Shown one piece after another: positions 52,399 to 63,120 of a DNA stretch of 64,000 bases; position 1 is the stretch's first letter; every line of letters begins with the position of its first letter. A program made the position numbers and the translations under genes. A model generated the notes under the pieces. The model was given only the letters and a program-made list of their open reading frames with translations. It was not told where the DNA came from and made no database searches. The stretch is from Streptomyces sp. NBC_01142 (GTDB lineage Bacteria > Actinomycetota > Actinomycetes > Streptomycetales > Streptomycetaceae), in the NCBI RefSeq assembly GCF_026341125.1, contig NZ_JAPEOR010000002.1, positions 2,046,001-2,110,000 of the forward strand. Direction: 5' to 3'.

Positions 52399-52980
52399 TC
52401 AGGCCCGTGCGACAGCGGCCCTGCGCCGGTGCCTGGCGACCCGTTCGCGGTTGCCGCACACCTCGCTCGAGCACCAGCGGCGCCGCCGTCCGCGGGAGGT
52501 GTCCAGGTAGACGCGTCGGCAGTTGTCGCCCTCGCACTGCCGCAGCCGGGCCCGGGCCGCCGGGTCGGTCAGCAGCTCCACGGCGTCCCTCGCCACGGCC
52601 GCGATCAGCGCCGCGCACTCGGGCCCGGCACTCAGCGCCCGTACCAGTGAGCCGCTGTCGTCACGTACGGCTCTGATGCCGGGCGGCGGGTCCGCAGCGA
52701 AGGCATTGACCCGCTCCAGCGCGGACTCGGCGTACCGGCCGTCGATCTCGGCCCGTACCAACTGACCCACGCAGTCACGCAGTTCGATGAAGCGCGGCGT
52801 CCACCGGTCGTCGATGTCCAGGAGCGGCGTCCCCGCGGGCAGCAGCCCCGCACCCGTCAGCCACCGCCCGAGCCGGCCGGCACCTGCCAGCGGATCGGGC
52901 ACGCCGCAGACCGCCTCCGAGGTCGCCACCAGGTCCAGACAGACGCGCCCGGAGTCGAACCGCCACTCGTACGCGCCCAT
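52399..52980 (-). CDS. ABATE/CGNR zinc-finger regulator
   Basis: 193 residues from ATG 52980 (GTG 52992 possible). N-terminal ABATE domain (RFDSGRVCLDLVATSEA) and C-terminal CGNR finger (CEGDNCRRVYLDTSRGRRRRW, with C-G-N-R near the end: SSEVCGNRERV). Stress-linked actinobacterial DNA-binding family; target unknown. Stands alone between sigU and the serine hydrolase. Confidence 0.9.
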   Translation of the reverse strand: MGAYEWRFDSGRVCLDLVATSEAVCGVPDPLAGAGRLGRWLTGAGLLPAGTPLLDIDDRWTPRFIELRDCVGQLVRAEIDGRYAESALERVNAFAADPPPGIRAVRDDSGSLVRALSAGPECAALIAAVARDAVELLTDPAARARLRQCEGDNCRRVYLDTSRGRRRRWCSSEVCGNRERVARHRRRAAVARA

Positions 52981-53101
52981 GCCCGCTGCCACGCCTCTGT
53001 CACCGCCTCGGGGTCACCGTCGGGTGTCACCACCAGAGTGCCCCGCGACGGGTGCGGCCGGAACCCCCTCCTCCTGCCCGGTCCGGCCGCACCGGCGAAT
53101 G

Positions 53102-54619
<1,518 letters not shown>

Positions 54620-54677
54620 TCAACGGGCGACATGACACAGAAACAGGGGTGCCCGGGCGGTCCTCGGGGCGGCGACA

Positions 54678-55166
54678 GTGACGATGGGTCTGATCGCGGG
54701 CGTCTGGTACGCCTACGCGTGCTCCGTGATGCCGGCGCTCGGGCGCAGTGACGACCGGACCTTCATCGAGGTCATGCAGAACATCAACGACGTGATCGAG
54801 AGCCCCGTCTTCTTCGCGGCGTTCCTCGGCGCGCCGGCGTTGACGGCGATCGCGGCATGGCAGCAGCGCCGGACCGGCGCGCGCTGGTGGGTGGTTGCGG
54901 CGCTGGTGCTGTGTTCCGCCGTGTTCCTGGTGACCGCGGCGGTGAGCGTGCCGCTCAACGACGAGCTGGCAGCGGCCGGGAACCCGGCGCGGATCGCCGA
55001 TCCGGCGGGCGTCCGGGAGAAGTTCGAGGACCCGTGGGTGGCCTGGAACGTGGTGCGCGGGGTGCTGTCGACGGCGGCACTGGTGTGCCTGTGGCAGGCA
55101 GGTGTCCGTACGCGTCAGGCGTCGGCGTACTTCGTGTCGGCCGCCGGGTCCAGCGCCAGCCGGTAG
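54678..55166 (+). CDS. DUF1772-family membrane protein, N-terminus uncertain
   Basis: 162 residues from GTG 54678; four membrane segments (GLIAGVWYAYACSVMPALG, SPVFFAAFLGAPALTAIAA, WWVVAALVLCSAVFLVTA, VRGVLSTAALVCLW). The family normally has a longer first helix; codons for RAVLGAAT lie just upstream in frame but no start codon precedes them (a TGA at 54633), while ATG 54632 is in another frame. A frameshift or a missing start is possible. Its 3' end overlaps the convergent nnaR gene by 52 bp. Confidence 0.75.
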   Translation: MTMGLIAGVWYAYACSVMPALGRSDDRTFIEVMQNINDVIESPVFFAAFLGAPALTAIAAWQQRRTGARWWVVAALVLCSAVFLVTAAVSVPLNDELAAAGNPARIADPAGVREKFEDPWVAWNVVRGVLSTAALVCLWQAGVRTRQASAYFVSAAGSSASR

Positions 55167-56254
55167 CCCCGCTTGACGACGGTCTGGATCAGCTTGGGTG
55201 CGCCCAGAGCGGTACGCAGCCGGGCCATGGCCGTCTCGACGGCGTGCTCGTCGCGGCCCGCACCCGGCAGCACGCCCAGCAGGTCGGCTCGGGAGACGAC
55301 CCAGCCGGGGCGCCGCGACAGCGCGCGCAGCAGGGACATTCCGGCGGGCGGCACGGGACGCAGTTCGTCGTCGAGCAGGACCGCGTGGCCGCGGATCTCC
55401 ATACGGCGGCCGGCGATCGGGAGGGTACGGGCGCGGGAGGGCAGTTCCTGGCCGAGCAGCTGGACGAGCGGGCCGAGCCGGAAGCGCTCGGGCTGCACCG
55501 TGGTGACGCCGTGGGCCTGCAGCGGCAGCGCGGTGACCGGCCCCACACAGGCGGCCAGCACCTCGTGGTCCAGTGCGCGCAGCAGCTCGGGGAGCAGCCC
55601 CCGGGTCTCGGCCCGGGAGAGCAGCGAGGCGGCGGCCGGGGCACTGGTGAAGGTGACGGCGTCCAGTCCGCGGGCGAGGGTCGCGTCCAGCAGCCGGTCG
55701 AGCGGGGTGAGGTCCTCCGGCGCCATCCACCGGTAGACGGGTACGACGACGACATCCGCGCCCCCGGCCCGCAGCGACTCGACGAACCCGGGCAGCGGCT
55801 CACCGTGCAGCTGGAGCGCGATACGGCGGCCGTCGACGCCCTCGTTCAGCAGCCGGCCGAGAACCTCGGCCATGGACTCGGAGGCCGGGGACCACTCCTC
55901 GGTGAGCCCGGCGGCGCGGATGGCGCCCTTGACCTTCGGCCCGCGCGCCAGCAGCTCCACGCCGCGCAGCCGGGCCAGCAGTTCCTCCCCGTACCCCCAC
56001 CCGTCGGCGGCCTCCACCCAGCCGCGGAAACCGATCGCGGTCGTGGCGACCACCACGTCGGGCACGTGGTCGATCAGTTCCTTGGTGGCGGCCAGGAGTT
56101 CCGTGTCGTCGGCGAGCGGGACGATGCGCAGGGCGGGGGCATGGAGGACGGCGGCGCCCCGTCGGCAGAGGAGCGCGCCGAGCTCGTCGGCGCGGCGGGC
56201 CGCGGTGACGCCGACAGTGAATCCGGCAAGAGGTCCGTGCTGGCGGTCTTGCAT
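55115..56254 (-). CDS. nnaR: NnaR: HemD-like regulator with winged HTH
   Basis: 379 residues from ATG 56254. Residues 1-270 are a uroporphyrinogen-III synthase-like fold (GFTVGVTAARRADEL, LPGFVESLRAGGADVVVVPVYRW); residues 285-370 are an OmpR-type winged HTH (LLRALSRRPGWVVSRADLLG, VETAMARLRTALG, KRGYRLALDP). This fusion next to narK is NnaR of S. coelicolor, a GlnR-linked regulator of nitrate/nitrite assimilation. The longer frame to 56803 is not real. Confidence 0.9.
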   Translation of the reverse strand: MQDRQHGPLAGFTVGVTAARRADELGALLCRRGAAVLHAPALRIVPLADDTELLAATKELIDHVPDVVVATTAIGFRGWVEAADGWGYGEELLARLRGVELLARGPKVKGAIRAAGLTEEWSPASESMAEVLGRLLNEGVDGRRIALQLHGEPLPGFVESLRAGGADVVVVPVYRWMAPEDLTPLDRLLDATLARGLDAVTFTSAPAAASLLSRAETRGLLPELLRALDHEVLAACVGPVTALPLQAHGVTTVQPERFRLGPLVQLLGQELPSRARTLPIAGRRMEIRGHAVLLDDELRPVPPAGMSLLRALSRRPGWVVSRADLLGVLPGAGRDEHAVETAMARLRTALGAPKLIQTVVKRGYRLALDPAADTKYADA

Positions 56255-56295
56255 GTGATCGTCCCTACTCTGTCCCACCCTGTACGGATGTGACG

Positions 56296-56329
56296 ACCGA
56301 GCCTGCCAAGGGGGCGTGACAGGCTCGGT
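56296..56329 (-). terminator. Hairpin terminator after narK
   Basis: Perfect 10-bp stem (56296-56305 with 56320-56329), 14-nt loop, 21 bp past the narK stop and just upstream of nnaR. The two genes are therefore probably separate transcripts. Confidence 0.72.
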
Positions 56330-56349
56330 TCGCCAAGATTTCCCCGGTG

Positions 56350-57690
56350 TTACACCTCTGCGTAGCTGAGTTGCGGCTTCGCCTCTGTGACGGGCTGTGC
56401 GGAGGTGGCGGGCCGGCGAAGGTATACCGCCCAGGTCACCGTGAAGCAGGCCGCGTAGAAGGCGAGGAAGGCGACGAACGCCGAGGTGCCGGTGCCCGCG
56501 GTCAGGAAGGACTGGCGGAAGGCGAGGTTGATGCCGAGCCCGCCGAGCGCGCCCACCGCGCCGATCAGCCCCATGGAGGCGCCGGAGAGCCGCCGCCCGT
56601 ACGCGGCCGCCGCCTCGCCCGTCATGCCCTTGGCCAGCGCCTTGGCCTGGAAGATGCCGGGGATCATCTTGTACGTCGAGCCGTTGCCGAGCCCGGTCAG
56701 CACGAACAGCACGATGAAGGCGGTGGTGAACAGCGCCAGCGACTCCTTTACCGAGGCGAGCACGACGACCGTCGTGGCCGCTCCCATCCCGAGGAAGTTC
56801 CACATGGTGATGCGCGCGCCGCCGTAGCGGTCGGCGAGCCGGCCACCGACCGGCCGGATCAGCGAGCCGAGCAGCGGTCCGATGAAGGTGATGGACGCGG
56901 CCTGCAGGGGCGTACGCCCGAACTGCGTCTGCAGGACCAGACCGAACGCGAAGCTGTAGCCGATGAACGACCCGAAGGTGCCGATGTAGAGGAAGGACAT
57001 GATCCAGGTGTGCGGATCGCGCGCGGCTTCCTTCGCCGCTCCGGTGTCGTTCCTGACCGGGGCGAGGTTGTCCATGAACAGCGCGGCGCAGATCGCGGAG
57101 ACCGCGATGAGCGGGGCGTAGATCCCCAGCAGCAGGCGCGGTCCGCCTGCTGCCCCGATGACCGCGAGCCCGACCAGCTGCACGACGGGCACCCCGATGT
57201 TGCCGCCGCCCGCGTTCAGTCCGAGTGCCCAGCCCTTCTTCCGCAGCGGGAAGAAGGAGTTGATGTTGGTCATGGAGGAGGCGAAGTTACCGCCGCCCAC
57301 GCCCGTGAGCATCGCGACCAGCATGAAGGTGGTGTACGACGTCCCGGGCTCCATCACCGCGAACGCGGCGACGGTGGGCAGCAGCAGCATCGACGCCGCG
57401 ATGATCGTCCAGTTGCGGCCGCCGAAGCGGGCGACCGCGAAGGTGTACGGGACCCGGATGAAGGCGCCCACCACGGTGGCCATGGCCACCAGGAAGAACT
57501 TCCCGGCCGGGTCGATCCCGTACTCCGGTCCCATGAACAGGACCAGGACGGACCACAGGGTCCAGATCGAGAACCCGATGTGCTCGGAGAGGACCGAGAA
57601 GATCAGATTGCGCCGGGCGATCCGCTCGCCCCCTGCCTCCCAGAACGTCTCGTCCTCTGGGTCCCACTGTTCGATCCACCGGCCAGCCAT
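56350..57690 (-). CDS. narK: Nitrate/nitrite MFS transporter
   Basis: 446 residues from ATG 57690 with ggagg 8 bases upstream. MFS fold with 12 helices and the nitrate signature GVGGGNFASSMTNINSFFP and a second Gly-rich motif in helix 11 region (GGLGINLAFRQSF). Imports nitrate or exports nitrite. A GlnR-type half-site lies 73-88 bp before the start. Confidence 0.93.
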   Translation of the reverse strand: MAGRWIEQWDPEDETFWEAGGERIARRNLIFSVLSEHIGFSIWTLWSVLVLFMGPEYGIDPAGKFFLVAMATVVGAFIRVPYTFAVARFGGRNWTIIAASMLLLPTVAAFAVMEPGTSYTTFMLVAMLTGVGGGNFASSMTNINSFFPLRKKGWALGLNAGGGNIGVPVVQLVGLAVIGAAGGPRLLLGIYAPLIAVSAICAALFMDNLAPVRNDTGAAKEAARDPHTWIMSFLYIGTFGSFIGYSFAFGLVLQTQFGRTPLQAASITFIGPLLGSLIRPVGGRLADRYGGARITMWNFLGMGAATTVVVLASVKESLALFTTAFIVLFVLTGLGNGSTYKMIPGIFQAKALAKGMTGEAAAAYGRRLSGASMGLIGAVGALGGLGINLAFRQSFLTAGTGTSAFVAFLAFYAACFTVTWAVYLRRPATSAQPVTEAKPQLSYAEV

Positions 57691-57762
57691 CACGTGCCTC
57701 CACGGTCCTCGGGTCGTGGAAGCGACGGTATGTACGGCGCGTTTCGGCCCCGGTGGTGTGAG

Positions 57763-57778
57763 GTGACCGGAGCGAAAC
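57763..57778 (+). promoter_or_regulatory. GlnR half-site upstream of narK
   Basis: gtgac-N6-gaaac matches the gTnAC-n6-GaAAC consensus half-box of the nitrogen regulator GlnR. A second, poorer gaaac lies on the other strand nearby (57740-57746). The context (narK, nnaR) supports function. Confidence 0.5.
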
Positions 57779-57796
57779 CTTGCTCTCACCCGGCCG

Positions 57797-59035
57797 TCAG
57801 CGCCGGTGTGAGCCGTTCACCGTCTTCCGGCTGCCGTTCGGCCACAACCGCGGACTCCGTTTCGCGGCCAGGTCCTCGATCCAGCCGACAGCAATGATCA
57901 TCAACCCGATCAGCGGCCAGATCAGTACGAACATCCACAGCGTGTACGTCGCTTCGAGCACGCCGCCGAACTGTGTCTCCACGAACGGGATGTGCCAGAG
58001 CAGGTCGATCAGCGGGATGGTCGCCATGATCAGCGTGTTGTGCCAGAGGTAGATCGTCACCGCCCGGTTGTTGGACAGCGTGACGTACTTGTCGAACCGG
58101 GCGAGCCTGCCCGGCAGTTCCTGCCAGGACGGGGAGTACAGCAGCAGGATCACCACGAACCCGAAGGACCAGGTGGCCTGGGCCAGCGGGATGTCGTTCA
58201 GGTCCCAGCCGTCCGGGCCGAGGTGGCCCGAGGCCCACCAGAGGCCGAAGGCCATCGCGAGGGCGGAGCAGGACACCACGAGATGGCGCGGGATCCGCTG
58301 CAGCAGGCCCTCCTGGTGGGCGAAGCCGAGAACCCAGCAGGCGCCGAAGGTCGCGAAGTCGACGACGGCGTTGCCCAGCTCGCCCGGGATCTTCACCAGG
58401 TCCGTGCCCACGACGGCGACCAGGGCCAGCGGGGCGAGCAGCGTCACCCACGGCACCTTGCGGAAGGCCCACAGCAGCAGCGGGGAGGCGATCACGAACC
58501 AGAGGTAGGTGCGCAGGTACCAGAGCGGCATACCGGCCTGCGCGGCCCAGGTCTGCTCCACCAGGCCGGCCTGGTCGCCGAGGGACCAGGGGAACGGCGG
58601 GGCACCGACCGGGACGAGGTAGTTGAGGAGGTCCGCCCACCACCACAGACCCTGCTCCTTGTCGGCGCTCCAGCCGGCCAGGAACATCATCGGCACGAGG
58701 AACGCCGCGAACGCCCACAGCGGTGGCAGCAGCCTGCGGATACGGCCGCGGATCACCCCGAGCGCGGGCCTCGACAGCGAGCGCGCCATCAGCGAGCCCG
58801 CGAGCGCGAACATCACGCCCATGGACGGGAAGATGATCGTTAGCCAGGCCCAGCCGAAGATGTGGTAGACGACGACGCGGACCAGTGCGAGGGAACGCAG
58901 CAGGTCGAGATAGCGGTCGCGGCCGGGGGGCGAAGCCGGCCGGGCGGATGCCCGGTCCGTCGCCACCGAGGCGGCGACGGGGCCGGGAGCGGACGCAGAA
59001 GCGGAGACGGACGCGGAGGCGGAGGTGTGGCTCAT
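57797..59035 (-). CDS. Membrane acyltransferase (family 3)
   Basis: 412 residues. A Ser/Ala-rich leader, then about 10 membrane helices; RSLALVRVVVYH (Arg47 to His58) is the R-x10-H motif of acyltransferase-3 enzymes. It overlaps matB by 4 bases, so it is part of the mat operon; O- or N-acylation of the matrix glycan is a reasonable role (inference). Confidence 0.9.
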   Translation of the reverse strand: MSHTSASASVSASASAPGPVAASVATDRASARPASPPGRDRYLDLLRSLALVRVVVYHIFGWAWLTIIFPSMGVMFALAGSLMARSLSRPALGVIRGRIRRLLPPLWAFAAFLVPMMFLAGWSADKEQGLWWWADLLNYLVPVGAPPFPWSLGDQAGLVEQTWAAQAGMPLWYLRTYLWFVIASPLLLWAFRKVPWVTLLAPLALVAVVGTDLVKIPGELGNAVVDFATFGACWVLGFAHQEGLLQRIPRHLVVSCSALAMAFGLWWASGHLGPDGWDLNDIPLAQATWSFGFVVILLLYSPSWQELPGRLARFDKYVTLSNNRAVTIYLWHNTLIMATIPLIDLLWHIPFVETQFGGVLEATYTLWMFVLIWPLIGLMIIAVGWIEDLAAKRSPRLWPNGSRKTVNGSHRR

Positions 59036-61227
59036 CCGACGGGCCTGCGCTCATCGCTGGGGCGCCGCTGGGGCGGGATGACGCCGGGCGCCTCCACCAC
59101 TCCCGTACGCCGCAGCTTCTGCCAGCGCAGCCGGCCGCCGGTCAGCGCGGTGATCCAGGACTGGAGCAGCACGACGTACATCAGCTGCCGGTAGAGGATC
59201 TGCTGGAGCGGCAGCGAGATCAGATGGACCATGCGTTCGCGGTCGAGCCGGAAGGCGTACGCGGCACAGACCGCCTGGATCGCCAGGACGCCGAGCCAGG
59301 CCATGATCGTCTTCTGGGTGGGGCCGAAGAACAGCCCGTACAGCAGAAAGACGTCGATCAGCGGGGCCAGCAGCGGGAACAGCACCATGAACAGGGAGAC
59401 CAGCGGCAGACCCACGCGGCCGAAGCGGCCCGAAGGGCCGCGCTCGATCACGGCGCGGCGGTGCTTCCACATCGCCTGCATGGTGCCGTACGACCACCGG
59501 TAGCGCTGCGACCACAGCTGCTGCACGGACTCGGGGGCCTCGGTCCAGGCACGGGCGCGCTCCGCGTAGACGACCCGCCAGCCGTCGCGGTGCATGGCCA
59601 TCGTGATGTCGGTGTCCTCGGCGAGGGTGTCCTCGCTCATCCCGCCGACGCGGTCCAGGGCCTCGCGGCGGAAGGCGCCGACCGCGCCGGGGATGGTGGG
59701 CATGCAGCCCAGCACCTCGTACATCCGGCGGTCGAGGTTGAAGCCCATGACGTACTCGATGTGCTGCCAGGCTCCGATCAGGCTGTCGCGGTTGCCGACC
59801 TTGGCGTTGCCCGCGACCGCGCCGACGCGCATGTCGCCGAAGGGCTGGACCAGCTCGCCCACGGTGGCCGGCTCGAAGACGGTGTCGCCGTCCATCATCA
59901 CGACGATGTCGTAACGGGCGTGCCGGATGCCGTTGTTGAGGGCCGCGGGCTTGCCGGAGTTGGGCTGGCGTACGACACGGACGTTCGGCAGCCGCAGCTC
60001 CTCGACGATGTCGGCCGTACCGTCCGTGGAGCCGTCGTCGATGACGATGATCTCGATGGGATGGTCGCTGGTCATCAGGGAGTGCACCGTGTTGGCGATG
60101 CATTCGCGTTCGTTGTACGCGGGGACCAGCACCGACACCGGTTCGGTGACCGGCGCGCCCCAGCTGAAGCCGGCCCTGCGCACCTTGCGGGCGTGCGCGA
60201 AGGAGAGCAGCAGCATCAGCCCGAAGCGGAGGAAGACCAGCACACCGATCACGGCGAGGCCGGCGACCAGGGCGCTGGTGGTGTTCTCCGAGACGGCGAC
60301 GGCGCCCACCCACGCCTTGCCCTTCCACAGCTGGGGGCCGGTGACCTTGGTGTGGGCGCTGGGCGCGCCGAGTGCCCCGGTCAGGTGGGTGAACTGATAG
60401 CCCCGGGCCTCCATCTGCGGCAGCAGCCGGTCCAGGGCCGCGACGGTCTGCGAGCGGTCACCGCCGGAGTCGTGCATCAGCACGATCGAGCCCTTGGTGC
60501 CCTGGGGCGTGGCCCGCTTGATGATCGCGTCGACGCCGGGGCGCTTCCAGTCCTCGGAGTCGGTGTTGTTGAAGGCGGTGATGTAGCCGCGGCTGCCGAT
60601 GTACTGGGTGACCGGCCAGGACTTGTTGTCCAGGGCGTCGGAGAAGGAGGAGTACGGCGGCCGGAAGAGGGAGGTGCGGATACCGGCCGCGCCCGCGATC
60701 GCCAGCTGGTTCTGCGAGAGCTCACGGTCTATGCGGGAGGTCGACTGGAACGAGAGGTCCGGGTGGTTGAAGGTGTGCAGACCGATCTCGTGCCCCTCCC
60801 GCACCATCCGTTCCACCAGTTCGGGGTAGCGGGAGGCCATGGTCCCGGTGACGAAGAACACGCCGTGAGCGTCGTACTGCTTCAGCTTGTCGAGGACTTT
60901 CGGCGTCCAGACGGGGTCCGGACCGTCGTCGAAGGTCAGCACCAGCTTCTTGTCGGGGACACTCAGCGCCTTGGGGGCGGACTCGTCGCGCGCGTCGATG
61001 ACCGGTCCGCCCGCGAGTATCGCCTTGGGGACCTGGTCCGTGGGGGCCGGGGGGCGTACGCGATGGTCGGCGAGTATCTCGCTGTGCACATAGCCGCGCA
61101 GCATCAGCATCGCGAGCAGCGCGACGAGGAAGAGAACAGGCAGCAGATAGCGCATGGGCAGTCGGCGCCGTACGCCGCGCCGGGGCCTCCGCCGCTGCCG
61201 CGGGGCCATGCTGCCGGGGAGTGTCAT
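59032..61227 (-). CDS. matB: MatB: bifunctional polysaccharide deacetylase/glycosyltransferase
   Basis: 731 residues. N-terminal anchor (about 27-44), NodB deacetylase domain (TFDDGPD with Asp100-Asp101; HTFNHPD with His151 and His155), a helix near 320-343, then a processive GT2 domain (VPAYNE, DDGS at 397-400, DGD at 446-448, EDTD at 537-540, QRYRW at 574-578) and C-terminal helices. In S. coelicolor MatB makes a PNAG-like poly-GlcNAc that glues hyphae into pellets. Starts directly after the matA stop (TAGATG). Confidence 0.93.
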   Translation of the reverse strand: MTLPGSMAPRQRRRPRRGVRRRLPMRYLLPVLFLVALLAMLMLRGYVHSEILADHRVRPPAPTDQVPKAILAGGPVIDARDESAPKALSVPDKKLVLTFDDGPDPVWTPKVLDKLKQYDAHGVFFVTGTMASRYPELVERMVREGHEIGLHTFNHPDLSFQSTSRIDRELSQNQLAIAGAAGIRTSLFRPPYSSFSDALDNKSWPVTQYIGSRGYITAFNNTDSEDWKRPGVDAIIKRATPQGTKGSIVLMHDSGGDRSQTVAALDRLLPQMEARGYQFTHLTGALGAPSAHTKVTGPQLWKGKAWVGAVAVSENTTSALVAGLAVIGVLVFLRFGLMLLLSFAHARKVRRAGFSWGAPVTEPVSVLVPAYNERECIANTVHSLMTSDHPIEIIVIDDGSTDGTADIVEELRLPNVRVVRQPNSGKPAALNNGIRHARYDIVVMMDGDTVFEPATVGELVQPFGDMRVGAVAGNAKVGNRDSLIGAWQHIEYVMGFNLDRRMYEVLGCMPTIPGAVGAFRREALDRVGGMSEDTLAEDTDITMAMHRDGWRVVYAERARAWTEAPESVQQLWSQRYRWSYGTMQAMWKHRRAVIERGPSGRFGRVGLPLVSLFMVLFPLLAPLIDVFLLYGLFFGPTQKTIMAWLGVLAIQAVCAAYAFRLDRERMVHLISLPLQQILYRQLMYVVLLQSWITALTGGRLRWQKLRRTGVVEAPGVIPPQRRPSDERRPVG

Positions 61228-61914
61228 CTAACGCGCGCCTTCTTGCACTGTCGGCTCGGTGGGTATGTCGGTCGGGCCGGGGTCGGAGGGTTCGGGAGCG
61301 GGGGAACTCGGCTCCGGCTCGGGGTCGGGCCCGGGGGCGCTTCCGCCGCCGCCCGGGGCGGTGGAGGCAGGGGGCGGTCCGGGGTCCGGTTTGCCACCGT
61401 CGGCCGGCGGTTTGGCGGAGGCGGAACCGGAGGCGGCGGGCCCGGGTTCGGCCGGCAGTCCGCCCGCGGCGCCGCTCGGCGCACCGGCGGACGGCTGCGG
61501 CAGCAGGGCACCGGTGGAGTCGGTGGGCGCCGGAGTGCCGGGCGTGCCGCCGGGGGTGGCCACCACGGCAGCGGGGTCGCTGGGCGCGGGCTGTATCTCG
61601 ACCTTGTCGGTCTGTTTCTCGCCCGACTGCCCTATGCCCGGCAGCCAGGGCGCGGTGGAGTTGCCGCCGACGAGTGCGGCGACGAGGGTCACGGCGTAGC
61701 AGGCGCAGGCGATGGCCAGGACCCAGCCGAGACGGCGGAACTTCTTGCTGCGGCGACCGCTCTCATCGACGAAGACCGGTCCGTCGGAGCCGTCGTGGGC
61801 AGCGGAATCAGCAGACAGTTCCGCCAATTTCCGGCCGGCTCCGTCGAGTTGGATTGTCACTTCGTTCGGCTCATGCGTATGCCCGATCTGGGCATCATCT
61901 TGCCAATTGTTCAC
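61228..61914 (-). CDS. matA: MatA-like membrane protein
   Basis: 228 residues from GTG 61914, which has gggggaag about 10 bases upstream; the frame is open to 61995. One membrane helix (about 63-84, LGWVLAIACACYAVTLVAALVG) then about 140 residues rich in Pro, Gly, Ser and Ala, disordered and outside. Position directly before matB matches matA of S. coelicolor. The exact start is uncertain. Confidence 0.72.
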   Translation of the reverse strand: MNNWQDDAQIGHTHEPNEVTIQLDGAGRKLAELSADSAAHDGSDGPVFVDESGRRSKKFRRLGWVLAIACACYAVTLVAALVGGNSTAPWLPGIGQSGEKQTDKVEIQPAPSDPAAVVATPGGTPGTPAPTDSTGALLPQPSAGAPSGAAGGLPAEPGPAASGSASAKPPADGGKPDPGPPPASTAPGGGGSAPGPDPEPEPSSPAPEPSDPGPTDIPTEPTVQEGAR

Positions 61915-62068
61915 AGCTGCACGCACTTCCCCCACTGGCTGAATTCGACTGCGCGCAAGAGTGACTGGATACCGCCCGACCGGATCCCCAACCAAGCCGA
62001 ACGTCCTCTAACCCCACCGCACCCGAGCAACGAATGTAGCGCACGCCGATGGCACCCGCGCTCCTGTG

Positions 62069-63035
62069 TCAGTGGTTGTCACACATCAGCGACATGTCAC
62101 ATTCCGGCAACCATGCGGATGGGTCACGTTCCAGCCACCTCTCCTGCACAGCGAGTTCGGACGCCGCTGCTCGCAGCGCCTCCACTCCCGGATGCCGCAT
62201 CCCTTTGCGCCACACCATCGAGAGCGGTGACAGCGGTACGGGATCGACGATCGGGCGCAGCACGGTGTCCGGCATCGCCGGAAAGTCCACCACGACCAGA
62301 ACCGGGTTGCGCGTCTTGGCCATGACCCTCCGGAACTCCTCGAAGCCCACCGCGACGGGCGCGGGCGGCGCGACGTCCATCCCCCGCCCGGCGAAGAGCC
62401 GCCGCGCCAGATCCGTCCACTCCAGGGTCCGCGGATTGCCCGCACCGGCATATACGGACTCGCCCGCGAGCGCGTTCAACGGGATGTGCGTAAGCCTCCC
62501 GAGCGGATGGTCGTGCGGCAGCAGTACCGCCATCGGCTCGTACCGCACGGGCTGGTGGGACAGCAGGGCGCGCACGGCGGGTTCGATCCCGGCGAAACGC
62601 CCGAAGGAGACATCGAGCCGCCCGGCGACGATCTCGGCGGCCGCGCCGGTCAGCCCGCTCTCGAAACGGGCCATCAGCTCGCACTCCGGAGCGAGCTCAC
62701 GCGCCCGCGCCAGCACCCGGCCGGACGCCATGCCCTCGCTGTTGAGGTCGACCAGGAGCGGCCGAGAAGCTCCCGAGGCGGGCGGCCACGAGCTCGTCCT
62801 GGGCCTGGAGCGCCCGCCGGGCGTACGGCACCAGCCGCTCGCCGTCGGCCGTGAGGGTCACCTGCCGGGTGGTCCGTACGAACAGCTCGACGCCCAGCTC
62901 CCTCTCCAGTCGGCGGATGTCGCGGCTGAGGGCCTGCTGCGCGACATACAGCCGGGCGGCGGCACGGGTGAAGTGCAGCTCGTCGGCGACGGCGACGAAG
63001 GCGCGGAGGAGCCGGGGGTCGATGTCCTGGGGCAC
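62069..63035 (-). pseudogene. LysR-family regulator gene with a frameshift
   Basis: From GTG 63035 the frame gives a typical LysR HTH ([20 protein letters not shown], then [17 protein letters not shown]) up to VAARLGSFS near 62760; there the frame shifts by one base and the effector domain continues as [15 protein letters not shown] to the stop at 62069 (LLPHDHPLGRL, RPIVDPVPLSPLSMVWR). Together the parts give a full-length LysR protein. Either a true inactivating mutation or a sequencing error. Divergent from the MFS gene 85 bp away. Confidence 0.85.
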
Positions 63036-63120
63036 GCCCCCGAATTTACAACACAGGTGCGTAAATGGCGCCGGAGCAGGTGTTGGACCGTGCGAGGACT
63101 CCCCTGCGACGGTTTGACCC

